The notes under the pieces were generated by a model. The model searched no databases, was not told the origin of the DNA, and worked only from the letters and a program-made list of their open reading frames with translations. The position numbers and the translations under genes are program-made. Shown here one piece after another: positions 1 through 9,145 of a DNA stretch of 64,000 bases (positions are counted from its first letter, which is position 1; each line of letters starts with the position of its first letter). The DNA is from Lysobacterales bacterium (GTDB taxonomy: Bacteria > Pseudomonadota > Gammaproteobacteria > Xanthomonadales > Rhodanobacteraceae), in NCBI GenBank assembly GCA_017305055.1, contig JAFKMZ010000010.1, forward strand, positions 1 to 64,000. The letters run 5' to 3'.

Positions 1-536
1 CGGAGGCGGTGGCGCTCGCCCACGAGGTGTTCGCCGAACTCGGCAGCGAGCGGTTGTGGCACCGGCCGCTGATCCGCATCGGCCGCAACACCACCAAGGG
101 GTTCCGCGAACCTTCCGAGCCGGGCGTGCGGCTGGGCGAGAACGACAGCTACTTCATCGACCTCGGCCTGGTGTTCGACGGGCACGAGGGCGACGTCGGC
201 GACACCTTCACCGTGGGCGACGCACCGCAGCGCCAGGCCTGCGCCGAGGCGGCGCGCACGCTGTTCCACGAGGTCGCGGACGCCTGGTGTACGCGCGGCC
301 TGGGCGGCCGGGCGCTGTACCTGTTTGCCGCGGAGCGCGCCGCAGCCATGGGCTGGCGCTTCAACCAGGCCACCAAGGGCCACCGGGTCAGCGACTTCCC
401 GCATGCCATCCACAAGGGCGGCGACCTCGCCGACCTGGATGCGGCGCCGTCGCGCAACCTGTGGATCCTGGAAATCCAGATCGCGCATCCCAGCGAGCCG
501 TTCGGCGCGTTCTACGAGGATCTGCTGTCGGCGTGA
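1..536 (+). CDS. M24-family metallopeptidase (Xaa-Pro aminopeptidase-like), 5' truncated by window edge
   Basis: The C-terminal ~178 residues of a creatinase/aminopeptidase-P-fold protein are present, and the reading frame stays open to the left edge, so the real start lies outside the window. Visible metal-binding elements are a D-x-G stretch followed by GDVGDTFTVG, then GHRVSDFPHAIH with its histidines, then ILEIQIAHP with a glutamate near the C-terminus. These occur in the order expected for the dinuclear metal site of M24 enzymes. The family cleaves N-terminal residues next to proline, but substrate cannot be read from this fragment. The gene ends 120 bp before the EF-G paralogue. Confidence 0.75.
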   Translation, partial: EAVALAHEVFAELGSERLWHRPLIRIGRNTTKGFREPSEPGVRLGENDSYFIDLGLVFDGHEGDVGDTFTVGDAPQRQACAEAARTLFHEVADAWCTRGLGGRALYLFAAERAAAMGWRFNQATKGHRVSDFPHAIHKGGDLADLDAAPSRNLWILEIQIAHPSEPFGAFYEDLLSA

Positions 537-573
537 GTATGATGTGCCGGTAGGCGCCGGTCCGGCCGGGGAG

Positions 574-608
574 TTTCAATTGAAAAGCCCTGCAGCCAGC
601 GGCATATG
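574..608 (+). promoter_or_regulatory. Putative promoter with 12-bp palindrome upstream of the EF-G paralogue
   Basis: A -35-like TTGAAA (580-585) is followed after 17 bp by a -10-like CATATG (603-608), giving a predicted start near 615 and a leader of about 40 nt. The -35 overlaps a perfect 12-bp palindrome, TTTCAATTGAAA (574-585), AT-rich against a GC-rich background, which could be a regulator site. This rests on sequence likeness only. Confidence 0.35.
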
Positions 609-656
609 GGCTGCCAGTACCGGCACATCGCCGTGTCCTTTCCAGGGAGCGCCACC

Positions 657-2786
657 GTGGCCCGCAGCAAACCGCTCAAGCTGTATCGCAACATCGGCAT
701 CATCGCGCACATCGACGCCGGCAAGACCACGACCACGGAGCGCGTGCTGTATTACACGCACCGCAAGCACCAGATCGTCGACGTGCACGACACCAAGGAA
801 GGCCGCGCCTCGACCACCACCGACTACATGGAGCAGGAGCGCAAGCGCGGCATCACCATCCAGTCGGCAGCGGTTACCACCGAGTGGCGCGGCCACCGCA
901 TCAACCTCATCGACACCCCCGGACACGTCGACTTCACCATCGAGGTCAACCGCTCGCTGCGTGTGCTGGATGGTGCCGTGGTGGTGTTCGACGGCGTGGC
1001 CGGCGTCGAGCCGCAGACCGAGACCAACTGGCGCCTGGCCGACCAGTACCACGTGCCGCGGCTGTGCTACGTCAACAAGATGGACCGCATCGGCGCGAAC
1101 TTCGCCCATTGCGTGAAGGGCATCAAGGAGCGCCTGGCCACCCATGCGCTGATCTGCCAGGTGCCCCTGGGCAGCAGCGACGAGTTCTGTGGCATGGCCG
1201 ACCTGGTGGCCGGGGTCGGCTACATCTGGCAGTCCGAGGACAAGGACAGCACCTGGGAAACGGTCCCGCTCGAACAGTTGCCGGCGCGCCTGAAGTTCAG
1301 CTCGGACGCGGACAACCAATGGCTCGCCGACCTGCCGAAGCTGCGGCAGGACTTGCTGGAGACCGCGCTGGCGCTGGATGACGACGCCTTCGAGCGCCTG
1401 CTCACCAGCGGCGAGTTCGATCCGGAACTGCTCAAGCAGTGCATCCGCAAGGGCACCGTCGGCGGCAAGCTGGTACCGGTGCTGTGCGGCTCCTCGTACC
1501 GCAACAAGGGCATCCAGCAGCTGCTTGACGCGGTGGTCGACTACCTGCCCTACCCTGGCGAAACCGGCGGCATCGCCACGGTGGACGAGGACGGCAACAT
1601 CACCGGCGAGCAGGCGGTGACCGACGATGCGCCGGCGCGCGCGCTGGCCTTCAAGGTCATCAACGACCAGTTCGGCACGCTCACCTTCTGCCGCATCTAT
1701 TCCGGCGTCATCAAGAAGGGCGACACCCTGCTCAACGCCACCCGCGGCAAGAAGGAGCGCATCGGCCGCATCGTCGAGGTGCAGGCCGACGACACGCGGG
1801 AAATCGAGGAGGTCCGCGCCGGCGACATCTGCGCCTTCGTCTCGCTGAAGGATACCGAGACCGGCGACACGCTGACCGACCCCGCGCATCCGGTGCTGCT
1901 GGAGCGCATGCGCTTCCCCGATCCGGTGATCAGCGTGTCGGTGGAACCAAAGACCCGCGACGACGTCGACAAGCTGTCCATGGCCCTGTACAAGATGGTC
2001 AAGGCCGATCCGTCGCTGCGCCTGCACGTGGACCAGGAAACCGGCGAGACCGTGCTCATGGGCATGGGCGAACTGCACTTGGAAATCACCATCGACCGCA
2101 TGCGCACCGAGCTCGGCGTCGATGCCATCATGGGCAAGCCCAGGGTCAGCTTCCGCGAGACCTTCGGCAAGACGGTCGAACACACGTACACGCACAAGAA
2201 GCAGACCGGCGGCTCGGGCCAGTTCGCCGAGGTGAGCATGATCTTCGAACCGCTGGCCCAGGGCTCGGGCGTGGTGTTCTCGGACGAGATCGTCGGTGGC
2301 CGCGTGCCGCGCGAATACATCCCGGCCGTCGAGCACGCGGTCCACACCGAGTTGCAGGAGGGCCAGGTCGCTGGCTACGAGGTGGTCGACTTCAAGGCGC
2401 GCCTGGTCGACGGCAAATACCACGACGTGGATTCGTCCGCGCTGGCCTTCGAGATCGCCACCCGGCAGTGTTTCCGCGAGGCGCAGAAACTCAGTCAGCC
2501 CAAGCTGCTGGAGCCGATCATGCGTCTCGAGGTGGTGCTGGACGCCGATTACCTGGGCGACGTCATCGGCGACATGAACCGGCGGCGCGGCAGCATCAGC
2601 GAGCAGGGACAGAAGGGCAGCTCGGCCTTCGTCGACGGCTTCGTCCCGCTCGCCGAGATGTTCGGCTACATCAACTTCCTGCGCTCGGCCACGCGTGGCC
2701 GTGGCACGTTCACCATGGAGTTCGACCACTACGAAGTGGTGCCCGCCGGCATGGTCGAGCAGCTGATGAAAAAGGAATCCAAATAG
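657..2786 (+). CDS. fusA: Elongation factor G paralogue (translational GTPase)
   Basis: This 709-residue protein has the full EF-G layout. G1 is AHIDAGKT at residues 17-24, the switch region carries GRASTTTDYMEQERKRGITI, DTPGH is at 86-90, NKMD at 140-143, and domains II to V follow. EF-G drives ribosomal translocation and, with RRF, recycling. The GTG at 657 is chosen because AGGGAG sits 7 nt upstream and the conserved N-terminus begins just after it; the in-frame extension back to 606 does not look conserved. No tufA, rpsL or rpsG lies alongside, so this is probably not the str-operon fusA but a second copy of the FusA2 kind. That is inference, because the other copy is outside the window. 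Confidence 0.9.
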   Translation: MARSKPLKLYRNIGIIAHIDAGKTTTTERVLYYTHRKHQIVDVHDTKEGRASTTTDYMEQERKRGITIQSAAVTTEWRGHRINLIDTPGHVDFTIEVNRSLRVLDGAVVVFDGVAGVEPQTETNWRLADQYHVPRLCYVNKMDRIGANFAHCVKGIKERLATHALICQVPLGSSDEFCGMADLVAGVGYIWQSEDKDSTWETVPLEQLPARLKFSSDADNQWLADLPKLRQDLLETALALDDDAFERLLTSGEFDPELLKQCIRKGTVGGKLVPVLCGSSYRNKGIQQLLDAVVDYLPYPGETGGIATVDEDGNITGEQAVTDDAPARALAFKVINDQFGTLTFCRIYSGVIKKGDTLLNATRGKKERIGRIVEVQADDTREIEEVRAGDICAFVSLKDTETGDTLTDPAHPVLLERMRFPDPVISVSVEPKTRDDVDKLSMALYKMVKADPSLRLHVDQETGETVLMGMGELHLEITIDRMRTELGVDAIMGKPRVSFRETFGKTVEHTYTHKKQTGGSGQFAEVSMIFEPLAQGSGVVFSDEIVGGRVPREYIPAVEHAVHTELQEGQVAGYEVVDFKARLVDGKYHDVDSSALAFEIATRQCFREAQKLSQPKLLEPIMRLEVVLDADYLGDVIGDMNRRRGSISEQGQKGSSAFVDGFVPLAEMFGYINFLRSATRGRGTFTMEFDHYEVVPAGMVEQLMKKESK

Positions 2787-2853
2787 TTCGCCATGCGGGG
2801 CATTGCCCCGGCTGCATGCACGCCACACCGGGCAAGCCGGCGTCGGCGGTCCA

Positions 2854-3426
2854 TCACGCGGCCGCGGACAGGTGCTCGTACAGGATCACCGCGCCCACGC
2901 CGATCAGCACCACGCCCCCGGCAATTTCGGCCCCCTTGCCGACCACGGCACCCAGCACCCGGCCAAGCAGGATACCGACGGTCACCATGCAGCAGGTGCA
3001 CAGGCCGATGACCACCGCCACGGCGCCAATGGACACGTCGACAAAGGCCAGGCCGACGCCGACCGCCAGCGCATCGATGCTGGTCGAGAGCCCGGTCAGC
3101 GCCAGGCCCACGAACCCGGGGCGCTTCGCCACCTCAACGGTATCGCCCTGGTCAGGTTGCAAACCCGCCCAGATCATGTGCAGACCCAGCCCCAGCAGCA
3201 GGCCGAACGCCAGCCAGTGATCCCAGGCCTGGATGAAACGCGATGCACCACGGCCCAGCAGCCAGCCGAGTACCGGTGTGATCGCCTCGATCGCACCAAA
3301 GATCACGCCGGCGCGGAGGGCTTCGCCAAGCCGAGGCCGGAGCATGCCCGCGCCCTTGCCGATCGCCGCCGCAAACGCGTCGGTGGACATGGCAAAGCCG
3401 AGCAGCAGAATTGAAATCGGGTTCAT
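2854..3426 (-). CDS. mntP: Manganese efflux pump MntP
   Basis: This 190-residue integral membrane protein of the MntP (DUF204) family exports Mn2+. It shows the family's two-fold repeat of three membrane segments. The paired acidic positions essential in E. coli MntP are D16 (in [11 protein letters not shown]) and D118 (in [12 protein letters not shown]), and both fall at the same numbers here. The ATG at 3426 gives the standard length; the longer open frame upstream is the riboswitch leader. Expression is probably controlled by Mn2+ through the leader RNA at 3493-3595. The gene lies convergent with the EF-G paralogue and divergent from prfC. Confidence 0.93.
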   Translation of the reverse strand: MNPISILLLGFAMSTDAFAAAIGKGAGMLRPRLGEALRAGVIFGAIEAITPVLGWLLGRGASRFIQAWDHWLAFGLLLGLGLHMIWAGLQPDQGDTVEVAKRPGFVGLALTGLSTSIDALAVGVGLAFVDVSIGAVAVVIGLCTCCMVTVGILLGRVLGAVVGKGAEIAGGVVLIGVGAVILYEHLSAAA

Positions 3427-3492
3427 GCGGGCCTGCGACGATGGGCTGGGCGCAACGGCACGACGGCGCGCCCACCGCTGTGGCGCCGCCGG

Positions 3493-3595
3493 CCGTTGGT
3501 CTCGCCAACCAGGATCGGTGTCTTCGCCACGGCGGTACGCCGAGCATGTTGACGAAGACGCCCCGTCGCAACGAGGCAGGCTACTCCCCAAACGG
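3493..3595 (-). ncRNA. yybP-ykoY manganese riboswitch in the mntP leader
   Basis: Reading the minus strand from 3595, helix P1 (CCGTTtGG) leads into the hallmark GGGGAGTAGC (3589-3580). A GTCTTCG arm follows and pairs perfectly with CGAAGAC downstream, with the conserved GTCAACATGCTCG (3553-3541) between. The 3' signature GGCGAGACC then runs straight into CCAACGG, which closes P1 at 3499-3493. These are the conserved L1 and L3 Mn2+-binding elements of the family. The RNA ends 66 nt before the mntP start codon. A possible extended -10 (TGCTACGCT, 3640-3632) lies upstream. Known members switch on exporters when Mn2+ binds. Confidence 0.88.
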
Positions 3596-3702
3596 TGTCG
3601 CGCTGCCGGCAACGCCGCCAGCGCGGTCGCCAGCGTAGCACGCCGGCGCAGCAGACTGCCGGGGTGCCGGGGCCGCGGCACGAAGCGGCGTCCGTTCGCC
3701 GC

Positions 3703-3708
3703 TACAAT
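3703..3708 (+). promoter_or_regulatory. -10 box for prfC
   Basis: TACAAT (5 of 6 to consensus) lies 30 nt before the prfC ATG and predicts a leader of about 23 nt. No clear -35 is seen at 16-18 bp upstream. Confidence 0.35.
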
Positions 3709-3737
3709 GACCGGTCGCATTCCAGCCAGCCACCCGC

Positions 3738-5348
3738 ATGTCCCCGCAAGCACACCAGCAGGAAACCCGGCGCCGCCGCACCTTCGCCATCATCAGCCAT
3801 CCGGACGCCGGCAAGACCACGCTGACCGAGAAGCTGCTGTTGTTCGGCGGCGCGATCCAGATGGCTGGGGCGGTGAAGAGCCGCAAGACTGCCCGCCATG
3901 CCACTTCCGACTGGATGGCGCTGGAGAAGGAGCGCGGCATCTCGGTCACCTCGTCAGTGATGCAGTTCCCGTACGCAGGCAAGATCGTCAACCTGCTGGA
4001 TACCCCGGGACACGCTGACTTTTCCGAGGACACCTACCGCGTGCTGACCGCGGTGGATTCGGCACTGATGGTCATCGACTGCGCCAAGGGCGTGGAGGAG
4101 CGCACGATCAAGCTGATGGAGGTGTGCCGCCTGCGCGACACACCCATCATGAGCTTCATCAACAAGCTCGACCGCGAAGGCCGACCGCCGATCGAGTTGC
4201 TGGACGAGGTGGAATCGGTGCTCGGCATCGCCTGCGCCCCGGTCACCTGGCCGATCGGCATGGGCAAGCGCCTGAAGGGCGTGTACCACCTGCTGCGCGA
4301 CGAGGTGCACATCTTCGAGCCGGGCAAAGGCCTGACCCGGCACGACGCGACGGTGTTCAAGGGCCTGGATGCGCCAGGCCTGGAGCAGCGCATCGGCGGC
4401 GACGCCATGCGCGAGCTGCGCGAGGAGCTGGAACTGGTGCAGGGCGCGGCGCCAGCGTTCGACATCGGCGAATATCTCGCCGGCCGGCAGACACCGGTAT
4501 TCTTCGGCTCGGCCGTGAACAATTTTGGCGTCCAGCTGTTGCTGGACTTCTTCGTCGAGCAGGCCCCGCCACCCCGCCCACGGCCGACCCTCACCCGCCA
4601 AGTGGAACCCGAGGAGACCGGGCTCACCGGCTTCGTCTTCAAGATCCAGGCGAACATGGATCCCGCGCACCGCGACCGGGTCGCCTTCATGCGCGTGTGC
4701 TCGGGCACCTACCGCGACGGCATGAGGCTCTATCAGGCGCGCACCGGCAAGGAGCTGCGCATCGCCAATGCATTGACCTTCATGGCATCGGACCGCGAGA
4801 TCGTCGACACCGCCTATCCCGGCGACGTCATCGGCCTGCACAACCACGGCACCATCAGCATTGGCGACACCTTCACCGAGGGCGAACCCCTGCACTTCAC
4901 CGGCATCCCGAACTTCTCGCCGGAGCTGTTCCGCCGTGCCCAGTTGCGCGACCCGCTGAAGGCCAAGGCCCTGCACAAGGGACTGGCCCAGTTGAGCGAG
5001 GAAGGCGCCACCCAGTTCTTCCGTCCGCTGATGAGCAACGACCTCATCCTCGGCGCGGTCGGTGTGCTGCAGTTCGAGGTCGTCGCCTACCGGCTCAAGG
5101 ACGAATACAACGTCGATGCCAGCTTCGTGCCGGTCGGGGTCAGCACCGCACGCTGGGTCGAGTGCGACGACGCCAGGAAGCTGGAGGAATTCCGCGAGCG
5201 CAACGCCATGCACCTGGCCATCGACGGCGCCGGCAAGCTGGTCTACATCGCCCCCACCCGGGTCAACCTGCAACTGGCGCAGGAGCGCTGGCCCATGGTG
5301 CGCTTTGCCAACACCCGCGAGCACGCCACCGCCGCAGCCGCCGACTAG
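3738..5348 (+). CDS. prfC: Peptide chain release factor 3 (RF3)
   Basis: This 536-residue translational GTPase removes RF1/RF2 from the ribosome after peptide release. The P-loop is [13 protein letters not shown] (20-32), the switch I region is [25 protein letters not shown] is at 88-92 and the base-recognition motif is NKLD. Length matches the family (E. coli 529). The ATG at 3738 is the first in frame and gives the usual short N-terminus. RF3 differs from the nearby EF-G paralogue by its AISHPDAGK loop and by lacking EF-G domain IV. Confidence 0.95.
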   Translation: MSPQAHQQETRRRRTFAIISHPDAGKTTLTEKLLLFGGAIQMAGAVKSRKTARHATSDWMALEKERGISVTSSVMQFPYAGKIVNLLDTPGHADFSEDTYRVLTAVDSALMVIDCAKGVEERTIKLMEVCRLRDTPIMSFINKLDREGRPPIELLDEVESVLGIACAPVTWPIGMGKRLKGVYHLLRDEVHIFEPGKGLTRHDATVFKGLDAPGLEQRIGGDAMRELREELELVQGAAPAFDIGEYLAGRQTPVFFGSAVNNFGVQLLLDFFVEQAPPPRPRPTLTRQVEPEETGLTGFVFKIQANMDPAHRDRVAFMRVCSGTYRDGMRLYQARTGKELRIANALTFMASDREIVDTAYPGDVIGLHNHGTISIGDTFTEGEPLHFTGIPNFSPELFRRAQLRDPLKAKALHKGLAQLSEEGATQFFRPLMSNDLILGAVGVLQFEVVAYRLKDEYNVDASFVPVGVSTARWVECDDARKLEEFRERNAMHLAIDGAGKLVYIAPTRVNLQLAQERWPMVRFANTREHATAAAAD

Positions 5349-5450
5349 GAGCACGGTCCGTGGCGTCAACCGGCAGCCCCAACCCGCAACCCCGGCACGT
5401 TGGATCGGCTAGGCTTGCGCACTTCCGACCCTGCCACGCCGGATAGCCGC

Positions 5451-6374
5451 ATGTCTCCGCAGAGTATCGCCTTCACCACGCCCACGACCGCGTCCCGATG
5501 GAAGCAGCGGCTGCTGTATTCGCCCACGGCACGCATCGTGATTTTCGCCCTGGTGATGGCGGCGCTGGCAGTGCTCTTCGGCAGCATCGACCACTACACC
5601 TTCGCCCGTGGCGCACGCATGTCGATGGCCACACCGGTCGGTGTGGCGATCTACCTCACCACCATGCCCCTGCCGGCGCTGTTGGCCTACCTGTTCCTGG
5701 TGCGTGTGGTGGAACGCAGGCCAGTGGACGAATTGTCCCCCCGCCGCCTGCCGGCGGGACTGGCCCTTGGCCTGCTCGGTGGCCTGGCGCTGTTCAGCGT
5801 CGTGGTCGGCGTGCTGTGGCTGTTGGGCAGCTACCACGTCATCGGCACCAATCCCGATGCGCATTGGCTGCTTGCCCTGCTGTCGGTCGGGCTGGGAGCG
5901 GGCGTCGGTGAGGAAATCGTCACCCGCGGCGTGCTGTTCCGTATCGCGGAGGAAGGTCTGGGCACCTGGTGGGCGCTGGCCATCTCGGCGCTGTTCTTCG
6001 GCTTCGCCCATGGCCACAATCCGGGCGCCACGGTCTGGAGCTCAGCCGCCATTGCCATCGAGGCGGGGGTGCTGTTTGCGCTGATCTACCACCTCACCCG
6101 TTCGCTGTGGCCATGCATCGGCCTGCACGCGGCCTGGAACTTCGCCCAAGGCACGATCTACGGCATCCCGGTGTCGGGCGGCCATGCCGACGGCTGGCTG
6201 GTGTCGACGCGCGGCGGACCGGACTGGCTCAGCGGCGGCGTGTTCGGCGCCGAGGCCTCGGTGGTGGCGCTGTTGGTCTGCTCGACGCTGTCCTTGCTGC
6301 TGCTGGTCGCTATCCTGCGTCGCCACTCGATCGTGCCGCCGGCGCGGCGTCGCCGCGCCGCGGGCCCGGCTTGA
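5451..6374 (+). CDS. CPBP-family intramembrane metalloprotease (CAAX/Abi type)
   Basis: This 307-residue multi-pass membrane protein carries all three CPBP motifs: EExxxR (E154, E155 in EEIVTRG), FxxxH (FGFAH, H187) and HxxxN (HAAWNF, H226 and N230). These residues form the glutamate/histidine site of Rce1-type intramembrane proteases. About eight hydrophobic segments are visible. The bacterial substrate is unknown; relatives process prenylated proteins or act in bacteriocin self-immunity. The ATG at 5451 is preferred over the TTG at 5400. The gene converges on fadE, overlapping its 3' end by about 65 bp on the opposite strand. Confidence 0.85.
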   Translation: MSPQSIAFTTPTTASRWKQRLLYSPTARIVIFALVMAALAVLFGSIDHYTFARGARMSMATPVGVAIYLTTMPLPALLAYLFLVRVVERRPVDELSPRRLPAGLALGLLGGLALFSVVVGVLWLLGSYHVIGTNPDAHWLLALLSVGLGAGVGEEIVTRGVLFRIAEEGLGTWWALAISALFFGFAHGHNPGATVWSSAAIAIEAGVLFALIYHLTRSLWPCIGLHAAWNFAQGTIYGIPVSGGHADGWLVSTRGGPDWLSGGVFGAEASVVALLVCSTLSLLLLVAILRRHSIVPPARRRRAAGPA

Positions 6375-8799
6375 ACGCGCGCATCTCGTCAGGATCGAAG
6401 TCGTCCACCGAGATGAACTCGAACACCGCCTCATGTACGCGCGCCAGCAGGGCCGCCTCGCTCACATCGAGCACGCCCGCCTGCTCGGCCTCGGCAAGCT
6501 GGCCAGCATAGTCGAGAGCCTTGATCTGGCCTGATTTCAGTGCCTTGCCGAGCTTGCGGTCGACCGGCTCGGCCTGGATCACCTGCGGCAGCAGCGCATT
6601 CATCCGCCCGATCGTATTGTTCGTCGTGGGCGTGAGATAGACCCATTCGAGCAGGCGGTCGCGCGCCTCGCTGGGCGCGGTGATCAGCGCGGCGATGCGC
6701 CGGCCCAGGCGATCGGACGGCGGCACTTCCCGGCGCCCCAACGGGAACACGAGGAAGCGCAGCAGCAATGACACCGGGCGCAACGGGAAATTGCGGATCG
6801 CCCCGTCCAGCGCCATCTGCATGTTCCATACGCAATGGTGGAAGGCCCAGGCCAGCAGCGGGCGATCCGCCTCCGGGCGGCCGGTGTCCTCGTAGCGCTT
6901 CAGCATCGCGCTGGCGATGTACATGTAGCTGAGCACGTCACCGAGGCGGGCGGACAGCTTTTCCTTGAACTTCAGCTTGCCGCCGAGCACGCCCATGAAC
7001 ACGTCCGCGCACAAGGCCAGGGCCGCGGAAAAACGGTTGAGCTTGCGGTAATAGCGCCGGGTGTAGGCATCCCCCGCGCTGTCGCCCAGGCGTGAACCGC
7101 TGAGCTCGAGCACGAAGCTGCGCACGGCGTTGGAAATGCCGAAGCCGACATGCTCGAACAGCAGGCGGTCGAATACCCGGAGCTGCTCGTCGCGGTCGAC
7201 GATCGAGAGCGCCTGCATCTCCTTGAGCACGTAGGGATGACAGCGGATCGCGCCCTGGCCGAAAATCATCAGGCTGCGGGTCATGATGTTCGCGCCTTCC
7301 ACGGTCAGCGCAATCGGCACGCCTTCCCAGGCCCGGCCCGCATAGTTGCTCGGCCCGAGCTGCACACCCTTGCCGCCCAGCACGTCCATGGCATTTCCCG
7401 CCACGGTGCGGCCCCATTCGGTGGCGTGGTATTTCGCGATCGCCGAGGTGACCGCCGGCTTCTCGCCGTTGTCCACCGCCGCGGCTGTCGCGCGCGCCAG
7501 CGCCGCCGTGGCATAGGTCAGGCCGCCGATGCGCGCAAGCGCCTCCTCCACGCCCTCGAAACGCGCGATGGCCAGGCCGAACTGCTTGCGCATGCGCGCG
7601 TACGCGCCCACCGCAGCCACCGCAGCGCGCACCCCGCCCGTCGCATTGGACGGCAGGGAAATCGCACGCCCGACCGAAAGCACCTCCACCAGCATGCGCC
7701 AGCCATGCCCGGCCATCTGCGGGCCACCGATCAACACCGACAACGGCGCAAAAACATCCTTGCCACGGATCGGGCCGTTCTGGAACGGTATGTTCAGTGG
7801 AAAATGGCGGCGCCCGATCTCCAGTCCAGGCGTCGAGCGCGGCAGCAGCGCGAGCGTGATGCCCAGGTCCTCGGCGCCGCCCAGCAGGTGTTCCGGGTCG
7901 TACATGCGAAAGGCCAGGCCAACGACCGTGGCGATTGGCGCCAGCGTGATGTAGCGCTTGTCGAAGGTGAAACGGATGCCGAGCGTGTCGACCCCATCCA
8001 CTTCCTGCCGGCACACGATGCCGTAATCGGGAAGCGACGTGGCGTCGGAACCGGCGTACGGGCCGGTCAACGCGAAGCACGGAATCTCCTCGCCGGAGGC
8101 CAGCCGAGGCAGGTAGTGGTCCTTCTGCTCCTCGCTGCCGTAGTGCAGCAGCAACTCGGCCGGCCCCAATGAGTTCGGCACCGCCACCGTGGACGACACG
8201 GTCGCCGACATCGAGGCCAGCTTCTGCAGCACCGCCGAATGCGCCAGCGCCGAGAACTCCAGGCCGCCGTAGCGCTTGGGGATGATCATGCCGAAGAACT
8301 TGTGTTGGCGGATGAAAGCCCACACGGCGGGAGGCAGGTCGGCCAGCTCGTGCGTGATCTGCCAGTCATCGAGCATGCCGCACAGCTCTTCCACCGGACC
8401 GTCGAGAAATGCCTGCTCCTCCACGCTGAGCTCCGGTTTGGGCTGGCGCAGCAGCTGGTGCCAATCCGGCCTGCCTGAAAACAGCTCGCCCTCGAAGCCG
8501 ACGGTGCCCGCCTCCAGCGCGGTCTGTTCGGTCGCCGACAAGCTGGGCGTCACCCTGGCGAAGAGCTTGAGCAACGGGGCGCTGATCTCGCGGCGGCGAA
8601 AATCCATGAGCAGCAACGGCACGCCAATCGCCGCCTCGATCAGCAGCAGGATCACAAGCGTCCACGGCGCGCCGAACACGATGCCGGCGATCAGCGTCGT
8701 CACCACCACCACGATGAACCAGGTGCGCAAGCCGGCGCGGTGATAGGCGCACACACCGCTGGCAACCAGCGCAGCCAGCACAGTCAGGATCACAGACAT
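6310..8799 (-). CDS. fadE: Acyl-CoA dehydrogenase FadE
   Basis: This 829-residue enzyme is close to E. coli FadE in length and order. It has an N-terminal hydrophobic stretch (residues 1-60), the acyl-CoA dehydrogenase core with ELADLPPAVWAFI, GGLEFSALAHS and ALTGPYAGSDA, and the long C-terminal domain unique to this type. It performs the first, FAD-dependent step of fatty-acid beta-oxidation and passes electrons to ETF; etfBA and ETF-QO are also in the window. The ATG at 8799 has GAGGTG 6-7 nt upstream. The divergently transcribed TetR regulator is a candidate controller. The C-terminal tail (PGPRRGDAAPAARSSGDAG) is low complexity. Confidence 0.93.
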   Translation of the reverse strand: MSVILTVLAALVASGVCAYHRAGLRTWFIVVVVTTLIAGIVFGAPWTLVILLLIEAAIGVPLLLMDFRRREISAPLLKLFARVTPSLSATEQTALEAGTVGFEGELFSGRPDWHQLLRQPKPELSVEEQAFLDGPVEELCGMLDDWQITHELADLPPAVWAFIRQHKFFGMIIPKRYGGLEFSALAHSAVLQKLASMSATVSSTVAVPNSLGPAELLLHYGSEEQKDHYLPRLASGEEIPCFALTGPYAGSDATSLPDYGIVCRQEVDGVDTLGIRFTFDKRYITLAPIATVVGLAFRMYDPEHLLGGAEDLGITLALLPRSTPGLEIGRRHFPLNIPFQNGPIRGKDVFAPLSVLIGGPQMAGHGWRMLVEVLSVGRAISLPSNATGGVRAAVAAVGAYARMRKQFGLAIARFEGVEEALARIGGLTYATAALARATAAAVDNGEKPAVTSAIAKYHATEWGRTVAGNAMDVLGGKGVQLGPSNYAGRAWEGVPIALTVEGANIMTRSLMIFGQGAIRCHPYVLKEMQALSIVDRDEQLRVFDRLLFEHVGFGISNAVRSFVLELSGSRLGDSAGDAYTRRYYRKLNRFSAALALCADVFMGVLGGKLKFKEKLSARLGDVLSYMYIASAMLKRYEDTGRPEADRPLLAWAFHHCVWNMQMALDGAIRNFPLRPVSLLLRFLVFPLGRREVPPSDRLGRRIAALITAPSEARDRLLEWVYLTPTTNNTIGRMNALLPQVIQAEPVDRKLGKALKSGQIKALDYAGQLAEAEQAGVLDVSEAALLARVHEAVFEFISVDDFDPDEMRAFKPGPRRGDAAPAARSSGDAG

Positions 8800-9145
8800 C
8801 CGCCACACCTCACGTCGATCGAGTAGCGTCCGCGGCCACGTGCCGCCCGCCTGCCGACTGCAGGCAGACGGCGTGAACATGCCGCCGCCATACTGGTCGG
8901 CCCAAGGCGTCGGCCAGTACGGCGTGTCACATCATGGTCGCCAAAGCATGCATGGTCCATCCTCGCACGCGCCCGCCACGACTTCCAGCCACGAGCCGGC
9001 GCCGGACGAGGACGAAAAATGAGCGACGGCGCCCGCCATCGACGCCCCGGGCGAGCCCCCGATGCCAGGCCGGCAGGGGTCACTGCCCATGGCGCAACCC
9101 AGCCAGCGCGATTGCAAAAGCACAGGGCGTGGATACCATGCGGCT
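8800..9145. promoter_or_regulatory. fadE/TetR intergenic region with inverted repeat
   Basis: No gene is seen in these 346 bp. An imperfect inverted repeat, CGCCATACTGG (8886-8896) and CCAGTACGGCG (8914-8924), has 11-bp arms with one mismatch and a 17-bp gap. It lies about 90 bp upstream of the fadE start and could be an operator for the neighbouring TetR protein. A shorter repeat, CTGCC-GACTGCA-GGCAG, lies near 8851-8867. Function is inferred from position only. Confidence 0.4.
9112..9139 (+). promoter_or_regulatory. Putative promoter for the TetR regulator, possibly leaderless
   Basis: TTGCAA (9112-9117) and TACCAT (9134-9139) are spaced by 16 bp. The predicted transcription start falls at about 9146, the A of the start codon. 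No Shine-Dalgarno sequence precedes that codon, which fits a leaderless mRNA. Confidence 0.4.

Noticed and set aside
576-2828. 750-codon antisense frame over the EF-G paralogue
   Set aside because: Shadow frame caused by GC-rich third positions; no recognisable motif.
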